Positions 8,189 to 17,581 of a stretch of 64,000 nt of DNA are shown in pieces. The DNA comes from Halomicrobium zhouii (GTDB lineage Archaea > Halobacteriota > Halobacteria > Halobacteriales > Haloarculaceae). Position 1 is the first letter of the stretch, and each line of letters begins with the position of its first letter. The notes beneath the pieces are model-generated. The model did not search any database. It was given only the letters and a program-made list of their open reading frames with translations, and had not been told where the DNA came from. The translations under genes were made by a program, and so were the position numbers. The stretch covers positions 1-64,000 of the forward strand of contig NZ_FOZK01000006.1 in assembly GCF_900114435.1 (NCBI RefSeq), written 5' to 3'.

Positions 8189-10135
8189 ATGGATATCGAA
8201 ATCGACAGTCTCGCGGTCCTCGGAGCCGGCAGTATGGGTCACGGCATCGCGGAAGTTGCCGCCATGGCCGGCTACGACGTCGTCCTCCGCGACGTCGAGG
8301 ACGACCTCGTACAAGACGGGTACGACCAGATAGAGTGGAGCCTCGACAAACTCGCCGAGAAGGGACAGCTCGACGCCGACCCGGAGGACGTGCTCGGACG
8401 CGTCTCGACGGCCGTCGAACTGGAGGCGGCCGTCGCCGACGCCGACCTCGTCATCGAGGCCGCACCGGAAGACCTCGACCTGAAACAGTCCGTCTTCGCC
8501 GAAGTCGACGAGGCCGCGCCCGACGACGCCATCATCGCGACGAACACGTCGAGTCTCCGAATCGGCGACATCGCGGCGGCGACGGACCGGCCCGAGCGGT
8601 GCTGCGGGATGCACTTTTTTAACCCACCGGTGAAGATGGACCTCGTCGAGGTCGTCGGCGGCGAAGCGACGGCGGACGACGTCGTCGACGCGGCCTACGA
8701 GTTCGTCGAGTCGCTGGACAAGACGCCGATCCGCGTCCGCAAGGACGTCCCGCAGTTCGTCGTCAACAACGTACTGACGCCGTACATGGGCGAGGCCGGC
8801 TTCATGCTCGACGAGGGCGCAGACGACGTTCGGGCGGTCGACGCGGCGATGGTGTTCCGGCGCGGCTACCCGATGGGCCCCTTCGAACTCAACGACTTCG
8901 GCGGGCTCGACGTGTTCGCCCACACGCGAGAGCAGTGGGACGACCCGGTCCCCGAGTCGATCAGCTCCCGGGTCGAGGCCGGTGACGTCGGGCGGAAGGC
9001 CGGCGCGGGCTTCTACGAGTACGAGGACGGTCCCGGTGCGGACTACGAACCGACGCAGGGCGACGGCGTCGACACGCTCCGCATCGAGGCGCGGATGATA
9101 AACGAGGCGGCGCGGCTCGTCGGCCAGGACGTCGCGACGCCGGAAGACATCGACGTCGGCATGCGCCTCGGGGGCGGCCTCCCCGAGGGGACGTGCCGGA
9201 CCGCGGACAAGCTCGGCCTCGACGTCGCCCTCGACAAGCTCAGGGAACTCCACGACGCCACGGGCGCCGAACGGTACGAGCCGGCCGACTATCTCGTCGA
9301 GCGCGTCGAATCGGGCCACACCGGCGAGGCGGCGGGACGGGGGTTCTACGACTATCGCGACGGCGGCCCGTACCACTACGTCAGCCACGAACTCACCGAC
9401 GACGGCGTACTCTCGGTCGTCTTCGACCGCGAGGAGCGGCTCAACGCCTTCTCGACGGACATGTTCGACGAGGTCCAGCGCCTCCTCGAGACCGTCGACC
9501 AGGACGACGTCGCCTGCGTCGTCTTCGAGGGCGCCGGCGACCGAGCGTTCAGCGCGGGCGCGGACATCACCGGCTTCACGACGGCCGATCCGACGGACCT
9601 GATGCACGTCGACGAATCCATCGAGACAGTGTACGAGTTCCCACGACCGACGGTCGCCAAGATTGACGGCTTCTGCCTCGGGGCTGGCCTCGAACTGACG
9701 CTGGCCTGTGACATCCGCATCGCTGCCGAGGGGTCCACCCTCGGCAGCCCGGAGGTCGACCTCGGCCTCATCCCCGGCGGCGGCGGGACCCAGCGGCTGG
9801 TTCGCCTGGTCGGCGAACCGCGCGCGAAGGAACTGGTCTTCCGCGGGATGCACATCTCCGCCGAACAGGCGGCCGACTGGGGCATCCTCAACCGGGCCGT
9901 CCCGGACGAGGAGTTCGAGGCAGCAGTCGACGAGGTGGTCTCGGACCTGGTCGATGGACCTCGAACCGCCCTCGAAGTCGCCAAACAGGTCATCAACGAG
10001 GGACAGAACGCGAGCCTGGAGACCGCCCTCTCCCTGGAGAGCCAGGGCTTCGGCCTGCTGACCACGACCGACGACATGCTAGAGGGCGTCGCCGCGTTCA
10101 ACGACGACCGCGAACCGGAGTTCAGCGATGACTGA
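8189..10135 (+). CDS. 3-hydroxyacyl-CoA dehydrogenase / enoyl-CoA hydratase fusion
   Basis: A 648-residue bifunctional beta-oxidation enzyme. Residues 1-185 are the NAD-binding domain (VLGAGSMGHGIAEVAAMAGY, then MHFFNPPVKMDLVEVV with the catalytic His). Residues about 187-390 are two 3HCDH C-terminal domains. Residues about 400-648 are a crotonase domain. Both hydratase glutamates are present: E502 in GAGLE and E522 in GSPEVDLG, 20 residues apart as in crotonase, followed by PGGGGTQRL. It would hydrate an enoyl-CoA and oxidise the 3-hydroxyacyl-CoA. The order (dehydrogenase first) is the common haloarchaeal one. In this island the likely substrate is a cinnamoyl-type CoA, which is inference. 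Confidence 0.93.
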   Translation: MDIEIDSLAVLGAGSMGHGIAEVAAMAGYDVVLRDVEDDLVQDGYDQIEWSLDKLAEKGQLDADPEDVLGRVSTAVELEAAVADADLVIEAAPEDLDLKQSVFAEVDEAAPDDAIIATNTSSLRIGDIAAATDRPERCCGMHFFNPPVKMDLVEVVGGEATADDVVDAAYEFVESLDKTPIRVRKDVPQFVVNNVLTPYMGEAGFMLDEGADDVRAVDAAMVFRRGYPMGPFELNDFGGLDVFAHTREQWDDPVPESISSRVEAGDVGRKAGAGFYEYEDGPGADYEPTQGDGVDTLRIEARMINEAARLVGQDVATPEDIDVGMRLGGGLPEGTCRTADKLGLDVALDKLRELHDATGAERYEPADYLVERVESGHTGEAAGRGFYDYRDGGPYHYVSHELTDDGVLSVVFDREERLNAFSTDMFDEVQRLLETVDQDDVACVVFEGAGDRAFSAGADITGFTTADPTDLMHVDESIETVYEFPRPTVAKIDGFCLGAGLELTLACDIRIAAEGSTLGSPEVDLGLIPGGGGTQRLVRLVGEPRAKELVFRGMHISAEQAADWGILNRAVPDEEFEAAVDEVVSDLVDGPRTALEVAKQVINEGQNASLETALSLESQGFGLLTTTDDMLEGVAAFNDDREPEFSDD

Positions 10136-10190
10136 CCGCGACCACGAAAATTCAAGACGGTGTGGTCCGTGTGCGCAAGTGTCTGAACCC

Positions 10191-10247
10191 ATGTCTGAAC
10201 GAGGAACGGACGGTGGCCGTCCCGAACGCGAGGCGATCTCCTCGTGA
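10191..10247 (+). CDS. Possible 18-codon leader ORF before the thiolase gene
   Basis: An ATG at 10191 opens an 18-codon frame (MSERGTDGGRPEREAISS). Its TGA overlaps the GTG start of the thiolase gene as GTGA. A TATA-like AAAATTCAAG at about 10147-10156 lies 35-44 nt upstream, so a transcript would begin just before this ATG. It could be a leader peptide that couples translation to the thiolase, or simply 5' leader sequence. There is no independent evidence that it is translated. Confidence 0.3.
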   Translation: MSERGTDGGRPEREAISS

Positions 10248-11434
10248 CGCGGACCGTCGGCATCGTCGGTGGCGGACACACTCGCTGGGGAGACCGCGAG
10301 GCGACCTACAAGGACCTCATCCAGGAGGCCGGCAAGGCGACGTTCGACGACGTCTCCGGCGTGAGTCCCGGGGACATCGAGGGGCTGTTCGTCGGCTCGG
10401 TGCAGCCCGAACGGTTCGCCTTCCAGACCCACGTCGCGCCCATGGTCGCCGAACTGCTCGGCATCGCGCCCGACAGCATGATCGCCCGGACGGAACTGGC
10501 CTGTGCCAGCGGCCAGGCGGCACTCCGGTACGCGTGGCTCGCTATCGCGGCCGGCCAGCTGGACACTGCGCTCGTCCTCGGCGTCGAGAAGATGAACCTG
10601 CCGGACGAACACGCCGCCGAGGCCCAGTCCGGGATGACGAACGTCATGGACCGCGAGTTCGACGGCGTCAACGGCCTCAACGCGCCCCCGTACTTCGCGA
10701 TGGTCGCCCAGCGACACATGCACGAGTACGGGACGACGCGCGAACAGCTCGCGCAGGTCAGCGCGAAGAACAAGAGCCACGCGGCCCACAACGAGTTCGC
10801 GCAGTTCCAGGACGAAGTCTCCGTCGACGAGGTGATCGACTCGTTCCCGCTGTCTCCGCCGCTGTGTCTCTACGACTGTAGCGGTATCACCGACGGGGCT
10901 GCCGGGCTCATCCTCATGAGCGAGGAGAAGGCCCGCGAGGTGACCGACGAAGCGGCGTGGATAACCGGCAGTGGACAGGCGTGTTTCGCCAGCAACTCCG
11001 TCAACAACCTCCCGTCGATGTCCGCGTGGCCGCAGGCGACGACGGCGGCCGAGCAGGCCTACGACCAGGCGGGTATCGACGACCCGGTGGCGGAACTCGA
11101 CGTGGCCGAAGTCCACGACTGCTTCTCGATCAGCGAGATCGTCGAGTACGAGGATCTGGGCTGGGTCGAGAAGGGCGAGGGCGGCCAGTTCGTCGAGGAC
11201 GGTCGAAGCGCCCTCGACGGCGACATCGCCGTCAATCCGCGCGGTGGGTTGCTGGGCTGTGGCCACCCGCTCGGGGCCACGGGCGTCTCCCAGGCGCTGG
11301 AGATCTACAACCAGTTCAGGGGTGACGTTCCCGCCGAACGGCGCGTCCCCGACCCGGAGACCGGGCTGATACACAATCTCAGCGGGAGCGCCTCCGTCCA
11401 CAGCGTCATGACCATGGCGCGTGGTCGACCATGA
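10244..11434 (+). CDS. Thiolase-family protein (SCP-x type)
   Basis: A 396-residue thiolase-fold protein with a GTG start. The nucleophilic Cys87 lies in ELACASGQAAL, the usual position. C-terminal motifs include VHDCFSISEI and a GCGHPLGATG loop. This subgroup works with a DUF35 zinc-ribbon/OB-fold partner, and such a gene follows with a four-base overlap. Expected reaction: cleavage of a 3-oxoacyl-CoA to acetyl-CoA and a shortened acyl-CoA (benzoyl-type if the substrate is phenylpropanoid). Members of the wider group can act as retro-aldolases, but the adjacent hydroxyacyl-CoA dehydrogenase argues for true thiolysis. Confidence 0.85.
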   Translation: MTRTVGIVGGGHTRWGDREATYKDLIQEAGKATFDDVSGVSPGDIEGLFVGSVQPERFAFQTHVAPMVAELLGIAPDSMIARTELACASGQAALRYAWLAIAAGQLDTALVLGVEKMNLPDEHAAEAQSGMTNVMDREFDGVNGLNAPPYFAMVAQRHMHEYGTTREQLAQVSAKNKSHAAHNEFAQFQDEVSVDEVIDSFPLSPPLCLYDCSGITDGAAGLILMSEEKAREVTDEAAWITGSGQACFASNSVNNLPSMSAWPQATTAAEQAYDQAGIDDPVAELDVAEVHDCFSISEIVEYEDLGWVEKGEGGQFVEDGRSALDGDIAVNPRGGLLGCGHPLGATGVSQALEIYNQFRGDVPAERRVPDPETGLIHNLSGSASVHSVMTMARGRP

Positions 11435-11901
11435 GCGACGACCGCGACGCGGTCGAGCTTCCGGACACCATCGAGCTCCCGCGGTTGCTCGACTTCTACG
11501 AGCTCCAGACGGCCGAGCACACCGGTATTCACGAGTTCTACGAGCGCCTCCGTGAGGGACAGCTCTCGACGACGCGGTGTTCGGACTGCGGCGACGTCCA
11601 GTTCCCCCCACGCATCGTCTGCCCGGAGTGCCACTCCGACGACCTCGAGTACGTCGACCTGCCGCACGAGGGCGAACTGTTCGCGTTCTCGATGGTCCGG
11701 GCGGGCGCGCCGCTTGGCATGGAAGACGAGGTTCCGTTCGTGACCGGCATCGTCGAGGTCGGGGACGTCCGCCTGTCGGCGCGCATCGACGGGGCCGACT
11801 ACGACGACCTCGCCATCGGCGACCCCGTCGAACTGAACGTCGTCGAGATAGACGGTCCCGCCGACCACGAACGCGTCTTCTACCGATTCGAACCGAGGTG
11901 A
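11431..11901 (+). CDS. Zn-ribbon/OB-fold (DUF35) thiolase partner
   Basis: A 156-residue protein with an N-terminal helix region, a rubredoxin-like zinc ribbon (C50, C53, C64, C67 in CSDCGD...CPECHS) and a C-terminal OB-fold. DUF35 proteins bind SCP-x-type thiolases and can bridge CoA intermediates between enzymes. It overlaps the thiolase stop by four bases, and the acyl-CoA ligase gene starts 6 bp after it. Confidence 0.88.
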   Translation: MSDDRDAVELPDTIELPRLLDFYELQTAEHTGIHEFYERLREGQLSTTRCSDCGDVQFPPRIVCPECHSDDLEYVDLPHEGELFAFSMVRAGAPLGMEDEVPFVTGIVEVGDVRLSARIDGADYDDLAIGDPVELNVVEIDGPADHERVFYRFEPR

Positions 11902-11907
11902 CTACAC

Positions 11908-13533
11908 GTGCAAGATTACGAGCTTACCATCACGAAGTTCCTGCAACGCGCGGTCGAGCTCTTCGACCACAAGGAGATCGTCACGAAACTACCGGACGGA
12001 ACGCTGCACCGGTACACGTACGGGGAGGCGTACGAACGGATCTGTCGACTCGCCCACGCACTCGACGACTTCGGCCTCGACCAGGGTGAGCGAGTGTCGG
12101 TGATGGCCGTCAACCACTTCCGCCACTACGAACTGTACTTCGGCCCCTCCTGCAGCGGCCGCAGCATCCACACGACGAACCACCGGCTCCCGAAGCACCA
12201 CCTCACGCAGATGATCAACGAGGCCGAGGACCGGCTGTTGTTCGTCGACCCGGCGTTCGTCGAGACCGTCGAGGCCATCGCGGACGACCTCGAGACGGTC
12301 GAGCAGTACGTCGTCCTGGCCGACGAGGTGCCCCAGACCGACCTGGAACCGGTCGTCGACTACGAGTCGTTCATCGAGGGATACGAGACCGAGTACGACT
12401 GGCCCCGACTCGACGAGAACACGGAGTTCGCGCTCTGTTACACGTCCGGGACGACTGGCATGCCGAAGGGCGTGCAGTACTACCACCGGCGGATGTTCCT
12501 GCACACGCTGGTCCACGGCCACGTCGACGTGTTCGGCGTCGGGGAGAACGACGCGGTGATGCCCGTCGTCCCGATGTTCCACGTCAACGGGTGGGGCTTC
12601 CCCTACACGGCCACCTTCTACGGGTCGAAACTGGTCCTTCCCGGCCAGCACACCGACCCGCCCGGCGTCGCGGACCTCATTCACGAGGCGGGCGTGACCG
12701 TCGCTGCCGCCGTGCCGACGGTGTGGATCGAGATGGACTCGTATCTCGAATCGAACGACGACGTGACCCTCGAGAGCCTCGACCGCGTGCTTACCGGCGG
12801 GAGCGCCCCGCCGGCCTCGCTCATGCAGAAGTTCGAGGAAGTGTACGAGGCACCGATCTACCAGGGATACGGGATGACGGAAGCCTCGCCGCACCTCGTC
12901 AACACGTTCGAGACGACCGAGACGCGGGACCTTCCACAGGACGAGCACTACGAACTCATGCGCAAGGCCGGTATCCCGGCACCGGGCGCCCGGATCCGTC
13001 TCCGGAATCTGGACGGCGAAGCCGTCCCCCACGACGGTGAGTCGAAAGGAGAGATACAGGCCCGCTCGCCGTGGCTCACCGACGGGTACTTCAAGCGGCC
13101 CGACGCGAACGAGCACTCGTTCACGGAGGACGGCTGGTTCAGGACGGGCGACATCGCCACCATCGACGAGTACGGCTACCTCGACGTCGTCGATCGACTG
13201 GACGACGCCATCAAGAGCGGGGGCGAGTGGATCTCCTCCGTCGAACTGGAGAACTCGCTCATCGACGCCAGTGGCGTGGCCGAGGCGGCAGTCATCAGCG
13301 TTCCCCACGAGAAGTGGCAGGAACGACCGGTCGCGTTCGTCGTCACCGACGATGCCACCGTCGACGAGGCGTCGCTCCGTGACCACCTGCTGTCGAAATT
13401 CCCGAAGTGGTGGCTCCCGGACCAGTTCCGGTTCATCGACGAGATTCCGAAGACGACGACCCACAAGTTCGACAAGAAGACGCTCCGGGACCAGTTCCTC
13501 GACGAGCACGGGGAACTTCCCCACGACGCCTGA
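11908..13533 (+). CDS. Acyl/aryl-CoA ligase (AMP-forming)
   Basis: A 541-residue adenylate-forming ligase with a GTG start. Motifs: P-loop CYTSGTTGMPKGV at about 178-190, GYGMTEASP, GWFRTGDIA, and a C-terminal lysine segment (IPKTTTHKFDKK) for the thioester step. Length and motifs match medium/long-chain fatty-acid or aryl-acid CoA ligases. It is co-transcribed with thiolase and DUF35, so it probably activates the acid imported by the Liv system. Acid specificity cannot be read from sequence, but a phenylpropanoid acid fits the context. Confidence 0.9.
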   Translation: MQDYELTITKFLQRAVELFDHKEIVTKLPDGTLHRYTYGEAYERICRLAHALDDFGLDQGERVSVMAVNHFRHYELYFGPSCSGRSIHTTNHRLPKHHLTQMINEAEDRLLFVDPAFVETVEAIADDLETVEQYVVLADEVPQTDLEPVVDYESFIEGYETEYDWPRLDENTEFALCYTSGTTGMPKGVQYYHRRMFLHTLVHGHVDVFGVGENDAVMPVVPMFHVNGWGFPYTATFYGSKLVLPGQHTDPPGVADLIHEAGVTVAAAVPTVWIEMDSYLESNDDVTLESLDRVLTGGSAPPASLMQKFEEVYEAPIYQGYGMTEASPHLVNTFETTETRDLPQDEHYELMRKAGIPAPGARIRLRNLDGEAVPHDGESKGEIQARSPWLTDGYFKRPDANEHSFTEDGWFRTGDIATIDEYGYLDVVDRLDDAIKSGGEWISSVELENSLIDASGVAEAAVISVPHEKWQERPVAFVVTDDATVDEASLRDHLLSKFPKWWLPDQFRFIDEIPKTTTHKFDKKTLRDQFLDEHGELPHDA

Positions 13534-13610
13534 ACGCGCGTTCGGCGTCGGGTCGAACGGCGGTCGAAACTGCAACTGAACACTCCCGGCCCTGCCTATT
13601 CGAGACAACG

Positions 13611-14756
13611 ATGGAACTACTGGAACCGTCCGTGATACCGGCGGAGGCACAGGCACCGAAACAGCGCGCCCGTTCGTTCGCACGTGATCACGTCGCACCC
13701 GTCGCTGGCGAGTACTTCGCGTCGGGTGAGTACCCCATGGACGTGGTCCGTGCCGCGAGAGCAGAGGGGCTGGTCGCACAGGAGATTGACGCCGCGTACG
13801 GTGGCCACGGTCGGTCGCTGGCCCAGGTCGTCGCGACCATCGAGGAGTTCTTCCGGGCCGATGCGGGTATCGGCCTCGCGCTCGTCGGACAGAGTTTCGG
13901 GACGCGCGTCCTCCAGGCGTTCGGCACGGAGCGACAGAAAGAGACGTACCTCCGGCCCGTGGCCGAGGGCGAGCAGATCACGGGCATGGCGATAACGGAA
14001 CCCGAGACCGGCAGCGATCTGGCGGGGATGGAGACGAGCGCGCGGCTGGAGGGTGAGGAGTGGGTCATCGACGGCGAGAAGTACTGGATCGGCAACGGCG
14101 TCGAGGCGGACTGGATAACCGTCTACGTCCGTACGGACGACACCGAGGACCGACACGGGAACCACTCGCTGTTGATCGTCCCGACCGACAGCGACGGGTA
14201 TCACGCCGAACACGTGCCGGAGAAGATCGGAATGCGCGCCTCCGAACAGGCCCACATCACGTTCGACGAGTGCCGGGTCCCCGCCGAGAATCGCATCGGC
14301 GAGCGCGGTGCGGGGTTCAGGATGCTCGCCGAGTTCTTCGACCACGGGCGCGTCCGCGTCGCGGGTCACGGGATCGGACTCGCCGCCGCCGCCATCGAGG
14401 AGGCCTGGGACTTCGTCCACGATCGCGAGGAGTTCGGTCGCTCCGTCGCCGACTTCCAGTCGGTCCAGCACGACCTGGCGGACCTGCGGATAGAGTTCGA
14501 GAGCGCGCGGTCGTTACTCTGGCGGACCATCGAACGGATCGAGGCCGGTGAAGACGCCACGCTCTGGGCGTCGATGGCCAAGACGAAGGCGACCGAAGTC
14601 GCCGCCGACTGTGCGGAAACGGCGATGCAGCTCCACGGCGGTCGGGGGATACTCGACCAGGAGCGGGTCGCTCGCGTGTACCGGGACGTCCGCATGCCGA
14701 TGACCTACGAAGGCGTGAGCGCCGTGCAGCGCGACATCATCTACCGAAACTTCTGA
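13611..14756 (+). CDS. Acyl-CoA dehydrogenase
   Basis: A 381-residue flavoprotein of normal family length. It has ITGMAITEPETGSDLAG (FAD/substrate loop), the dimer-interface region RVRVAGHGIGLA and the catalytic-base context MPMTYEGVSAVQRD, in which Glu takes the usual position before Gly. The start at 13611 gives a standard N-terminus. A longer frame upstream translates into arginine-rich nonsense. It oxidises acyl-CoA to enoyl-CoA and would convert a phenylpropionyl-CoA to a cinnamoyl-CoA in the proposed pathway. Confidence 0.92.
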   Translation: MELLEPSVIPAEAQAPKQRARSFARDHVAPVAGEYFASGEYPMDVVRAARAEGLVAQEIDAAYGGHGRSLAQVVATIEEFFRADAGIGLALVGQSFGTRVLQAFGTERQKETYLRPVAEGEQITGMAITEPETGSDLAGMETSARLEGEEWVIDGEKYWIGNGVEADWITVYVRTDDTEDRHGNHSLLIVPTDSDGYHAEHVPEKIGMRASEQAHITFDECRVPAENRIGERGAGFRMLAEFFDHGRVRVAGHGIGLAAAAIEEAWDFVHDREEFGRSVADFQSVQHDLADLRIEFESARSLLWRTIERIEAGEDATLWASMAKTKATEVAADCAETAMQLHGGRGILDQERVARVYRDVRMPMTYEGVSAVQRDIIYRNF

Positions 14757-14923
14757 TGGGTAGTCGAACCGGTCTGTCGGGTCGACTGCCACGGCGTCCA
14801 GACTCCCGGTGCCGGTGCCGGTGTCGATCCCGTCCAGAGGGCCTCCGCGACGGGAGCGGTGGTGTGTGGCGGCGTGCCACGCCAATCGGTGTCGTTTTAC
14901 TGCCCGTACGCCAGTGATCTGGT

Positions 14924-15364
14924 ATGCGATTCTACGAGGACATCGAGGTCGGCGAGACCGACCGGGTGGGGGAGTACCAGGTCACGAAGGAGGAGATCGT
15001 CGAGTTCGCGGAGAAGTACGATCCACAGCCGTTCCACACCGACGAGGAGGCGGCCCAACGGTCCATCTTCGGTGAGCTCGTGGCGTCGGGCTGGCATACA
15101 GGGGCCATCTGTATGCGGTTGACCGTCGAACGGCAGCGAGATATCGCCACGCTCGCCGGCATCGGCGTCGACAATCTCCGCTGGCACGCGCCCCTGACTC
15201 CCGGGGACGAACTCCACCTCGAAACGGAAGTCGTGGACAAGCGGCCGTCCGACCGGCGAGACGACCGGGGATACGTCACCACCCGCGTCGAGGGGTGGAC
15301 CGGATCCGGGGAGATGATCATCTCTTTCGAGGGGATCGCCCTCGTCGAACGGCGCGACGATTAA
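14924..15364 (+). CDS. MaoC-family (R)-hydratase-like protein
   Basis: A 146-residue single hotdog-fold protein. The hydratase motif is seen as YDPQPFHTDEEAA, with the catalytic Asp and His five residues apart. It is followed by the MaoC-typical IFGELVASGWHTGAICMRL and LRWHAPLTPGDEL. It would hydrate an enoyl-CoA to an (R)-3-hydroxyacyl-CoA, possibly in parallel to the crotonase domain encoded at 8189. A TATA-like CGTTTTACTG lies about 30 nt before the ATG, so it has its own promoter. Confidence 0.88.
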   Translation: MRFYEDIEVGETDRVGEYQVTKEEIVEFAEKYDPQPFHTDEEAAQRSIFGELVASGWHTGAICMRLTVERQRDIATLAGIGVDNLRWHAPLTPGDELHLETEVVDKRPSDRRDDRGYVTTRVEGWTGSGEMIISFEGIALVERRDD

Positions 15365-15511
15365 CACCTGCGCCGGTGTCCGAACACCTCGCACTGCCGT
15401 TCACCGCTATTCGGAGGGGCGACACGACGGTGCGCTCCCGCACGCGTTCGCCGAGGTCCCTGCCTGAAGCGCAGGGAAAGCACTTTGCCCTCGTTCCGGC
15501 AATGTGGCACC

Positions 15512-16888
15512 GTGACTCTCACAGCCATGTTCGACCCGACGGCGGTGGCCGTCGTCGGGGCGTCGCAAACGAAGGGGAAAGTCGGCTACGAAGCGATGGT
15601 GAACGCCGCCGAGTTCGACGGGCCAGCCTATCCGGTCAATCCGTCCGGCTCCGGGACGATGTTCGGTGAGCCGTTCGTCGACTCCGTCGCCGACGTCGAC
15701 GACGCGGTGGACCTCGCGCTGCTGTGCGTTCCGGGTCCGGCCGTGCCCGACGTACTGGACGAGTGCGGAGCGGCCGGCGTCGGTGCCGCCGTCGTCTACG
15801 CGAGCGGGTTCGCCGAGGCCGGCGAGGACGGCGAACGGTTGCAGGCCACGGTCGTCGAGCGCGCGAACGAGCACGGGATAGCCTTGCTCGGCCCGAACAC
15901 GAGCGGCTTCGTCGTGCCGGAGTCGAGTCTGCGCTGTTCGTTCGCGAGCGGGGTCGACGAGATACCGACCGGGAACACGGCGGTCGTCGCACAGAGCGGC
16001 GGCGTCGCCCTGGTGCTGGCGTTCCAGACGCGCCGGCAGGGCCGGGGCGTCTCCGCGACAGTGGGCCTCGGCAACCGGGCCAACGTCGGTTTCGTCGAGG
16101 CGATCGAGTACTTCGACGGTCACGAGGGGACCGACGCCATCGTCCTCCACGTCGAGGGGACCGACGACGGCCGCGCACTGGTGGAGACGTGCCGGGACGT
16201 CGACACGCCGGTGGTCGCCTACAAGGTCGGCCAGTCCGACGTCGGCGAGTTCGCGGAGTCCCACACCGGCGCTCTCACCGGCGACCACGCGCTGTACGAG
16301 GCCGGTTTCGCCCAGTACGGCGTCCCGACGGTCGACGCCACGGACCACCTGCTCGACGCCGCAGCGGCGCTCGGCGACTCACCGACCCCCGACGGCCCGA
16401 ACGTCGGCGTGGTCACCGCGCAGGCCGGGCCGGGTATCATCATCACGGACCGCATCCAGCGCGCCGGCGGCGTCCTGCCGGAACTGACCGCCGAAACGCG
16501 GGACCGGGTCGGGGACATCCTGCCAGGCATCACCTACGCCGACAATCCCGTCGACACGGGTCGGCCGATGCCGGCGTTCGGCGAGATCGTGACCGCCGTC
16601 GCCGAGGACGACAACGTCGACGTCGTTCTCGTCTACGAACTGTTCGAGCAGGCGCTTGGCTTCCCCGTCGAGGCACTGGACGGCCTGGCCGAGCGCGTCG
16701 ACAAGCCGGTCCTGTTCGCCACGGAGGGGATCGAGGCGGACCTCGCCGAGGACAGGGCCGCGCTGGAGGCGGCCGGCGTCCCGGTGTTCGAGACGCCCGA
16801 ACGGGCCGCAGAGGCTGCCGCTGTCCTCGCGAGGTACGCCAGGTCCCACGGAGAGGGCGTCGACGCGGAGGTGAGCGCCGATGTCTGA
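15512..16888 (+). CDS. ADP-forming acyl-CoA synthetase, alpha subunit
   Basis: About 458 residues. It starts with a CoA-binding Rossmann domain (FDPTAVAVVGASQTKGKVGY), followed by two succinyl-CoA-synthetase-like ligase domains. The conserved His that carries the phosphate is in ESHTGALTGDHALYEAGF. Length matches archaeal ACD alpha subunits. I prefer the GTG at 15512 (MTLTAMFDP) because ACD alpha chains usually have a few residues before FxP. An ATG at 15527 is the alternative. The enzyme converts acyl-CoA, ADP and phosphate to acid, CoA and ATP. Here it may recover energy from acetyl-CoA or an aryl-CoA released by thiolysis. Confidence 0.85.
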   Translation: MTLTAMFDPTAVAVVGASQTKGKVGYEAMVNAAEFDGPAYPVNPSGSGTMFGEPFVDSVADVDDAVDLALLCVPGPAVPDVLDECGAAGVGAAVVYASGFAEAGEDGERLQATVVERANEHGIALLGPNTSGFVVPESSLRCSFASGVDEIPTGNTAVVAQSGGVALVLAFQTRRQGRGVSATVGLGNRANVGFVEAIEYFDGHEGTDAIVLHVEGTDDGRALVETCRDVDTPVVAYKVGQSDVGEFAESHTGALTGDHALYEAGFAQYGVPTVDATDHLLDAAAALGDSPTPDGPNVGVVTAQAGPGIIITDRIQRAGGVLPELTAETRDRVGDILPGITYADNPVDTGRPMPAFGEIVTAVAEDDNVDVVLVYELFEQALGFPVEALDGLAERVDKPVLFATEGIEADLAEDRAALEAAGVPVFETPERAAEAAAVLARYARSHGEGVDAEVSADV

Positions 16889-17579
16889 CCTGATAGCCGA
16901 CGCACGCGCCGACGGACGACTGACGCTGACCGAAGCGGAGGGGAAGCAGTTACTCGCCGACGCCGGCGTCGCGGTCCCGCCGTTCGAGGTGTGTGCGAGC
17001 GCGGACGCGGCCGTCGAGGCGGCGGAATCGATCGGACTCCCGGTCGTCGTCAAGGTGTCCTCCCCGGCGGTCACGCACAAGAGCGAGTGGGCCGACGGCG
17101 CGGGCGTCGCGGTCGGACTGGACTCGCCCACCGCCGTCACCGACGCCGCGACCCGGATCTTCGAGGCAGCGGCCGAGCGGGGCCTCGACGTCGACGTCCT
17201 CGTCGAGCGGGCACAGGACGTCGACGCGGGGACGGAGGTCATCGTCGGCGGGATCCGCGACCCGTCGTTCGGGCCGGTCGTCCTGACCGGCCTGGGCGGC
17301 GTGTTCACCGAGGTCTTCGAGGATACGAGCCACCGCATCGCACCGGTCGATCGACGAGAAGCGCGGGCCGCCATCGAGGAGTTACAGGCCGCGCGCCTGC
17401 TGGAGGGCTACCGTGGGAGCGATCCGGTCGACGTCGACGCCCTCGCCGCCGTCGTCGAGGCAGTCGGGGACCTCGTCACCGAGCACGCCATCGCGGAACT
17501 GGACGTGAACCCGGTGCTCGCGACCGCCGACGGCGCGGTCGCACTCGACGCACTGGTCGTGCTCGAGGACGGTGCGTGA
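16881..17579 (+). CDS. ADP-forming acyl-CoA synthetase, beta subunit (ATP-grasp)
   Basis: 232 residues, the usual length for a separate ACD beta chain. An ATP-grasp fold is seen from LPVVVKVSSPAVTHKSEWAD through FGPVVLTGLGGVFTEVFED and the metal-binding AELDVNPVLA near the C-terminus. It overlaps the alpha-subunit gene by eight bases and the thioesterase gene follows within 3 bp, so all three form an operon. Keeping alpha and beta as separate genes is the less common arrangement in haloarchaea, where fusions are frequent (general knowledge). Confidence 0.88.
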   Translation: MSDLIADARADGRLTLTEAEGKQLLADAGVAVPPFEVCASADAAVEAAESIGLPVVVKVSSPAVTHKSEWADGAGVAVGLDSPTAVTDAATRIFEAAAERGLDVDVLVERAQDVDAGTEVIVGGIRDPSFGPVVLTGLGGVFTEVFEDTSHRIAPVDRREARAAIEELQAARLLEGYRGSDPVDVDALAAVVEAVGDLVTEHAIAELDVNPVLATADGAVALDALVVLEDGA

Positions 17580-17581
17580 GG

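Noticed and set aside
7889-9853. 654-codon minus-strand ORF
   Set aside because: It is antisense to the hydroxyacyl-CoA dehydrogenase/hydratase fusion, which has complete catalytic motifs on the plus strand.
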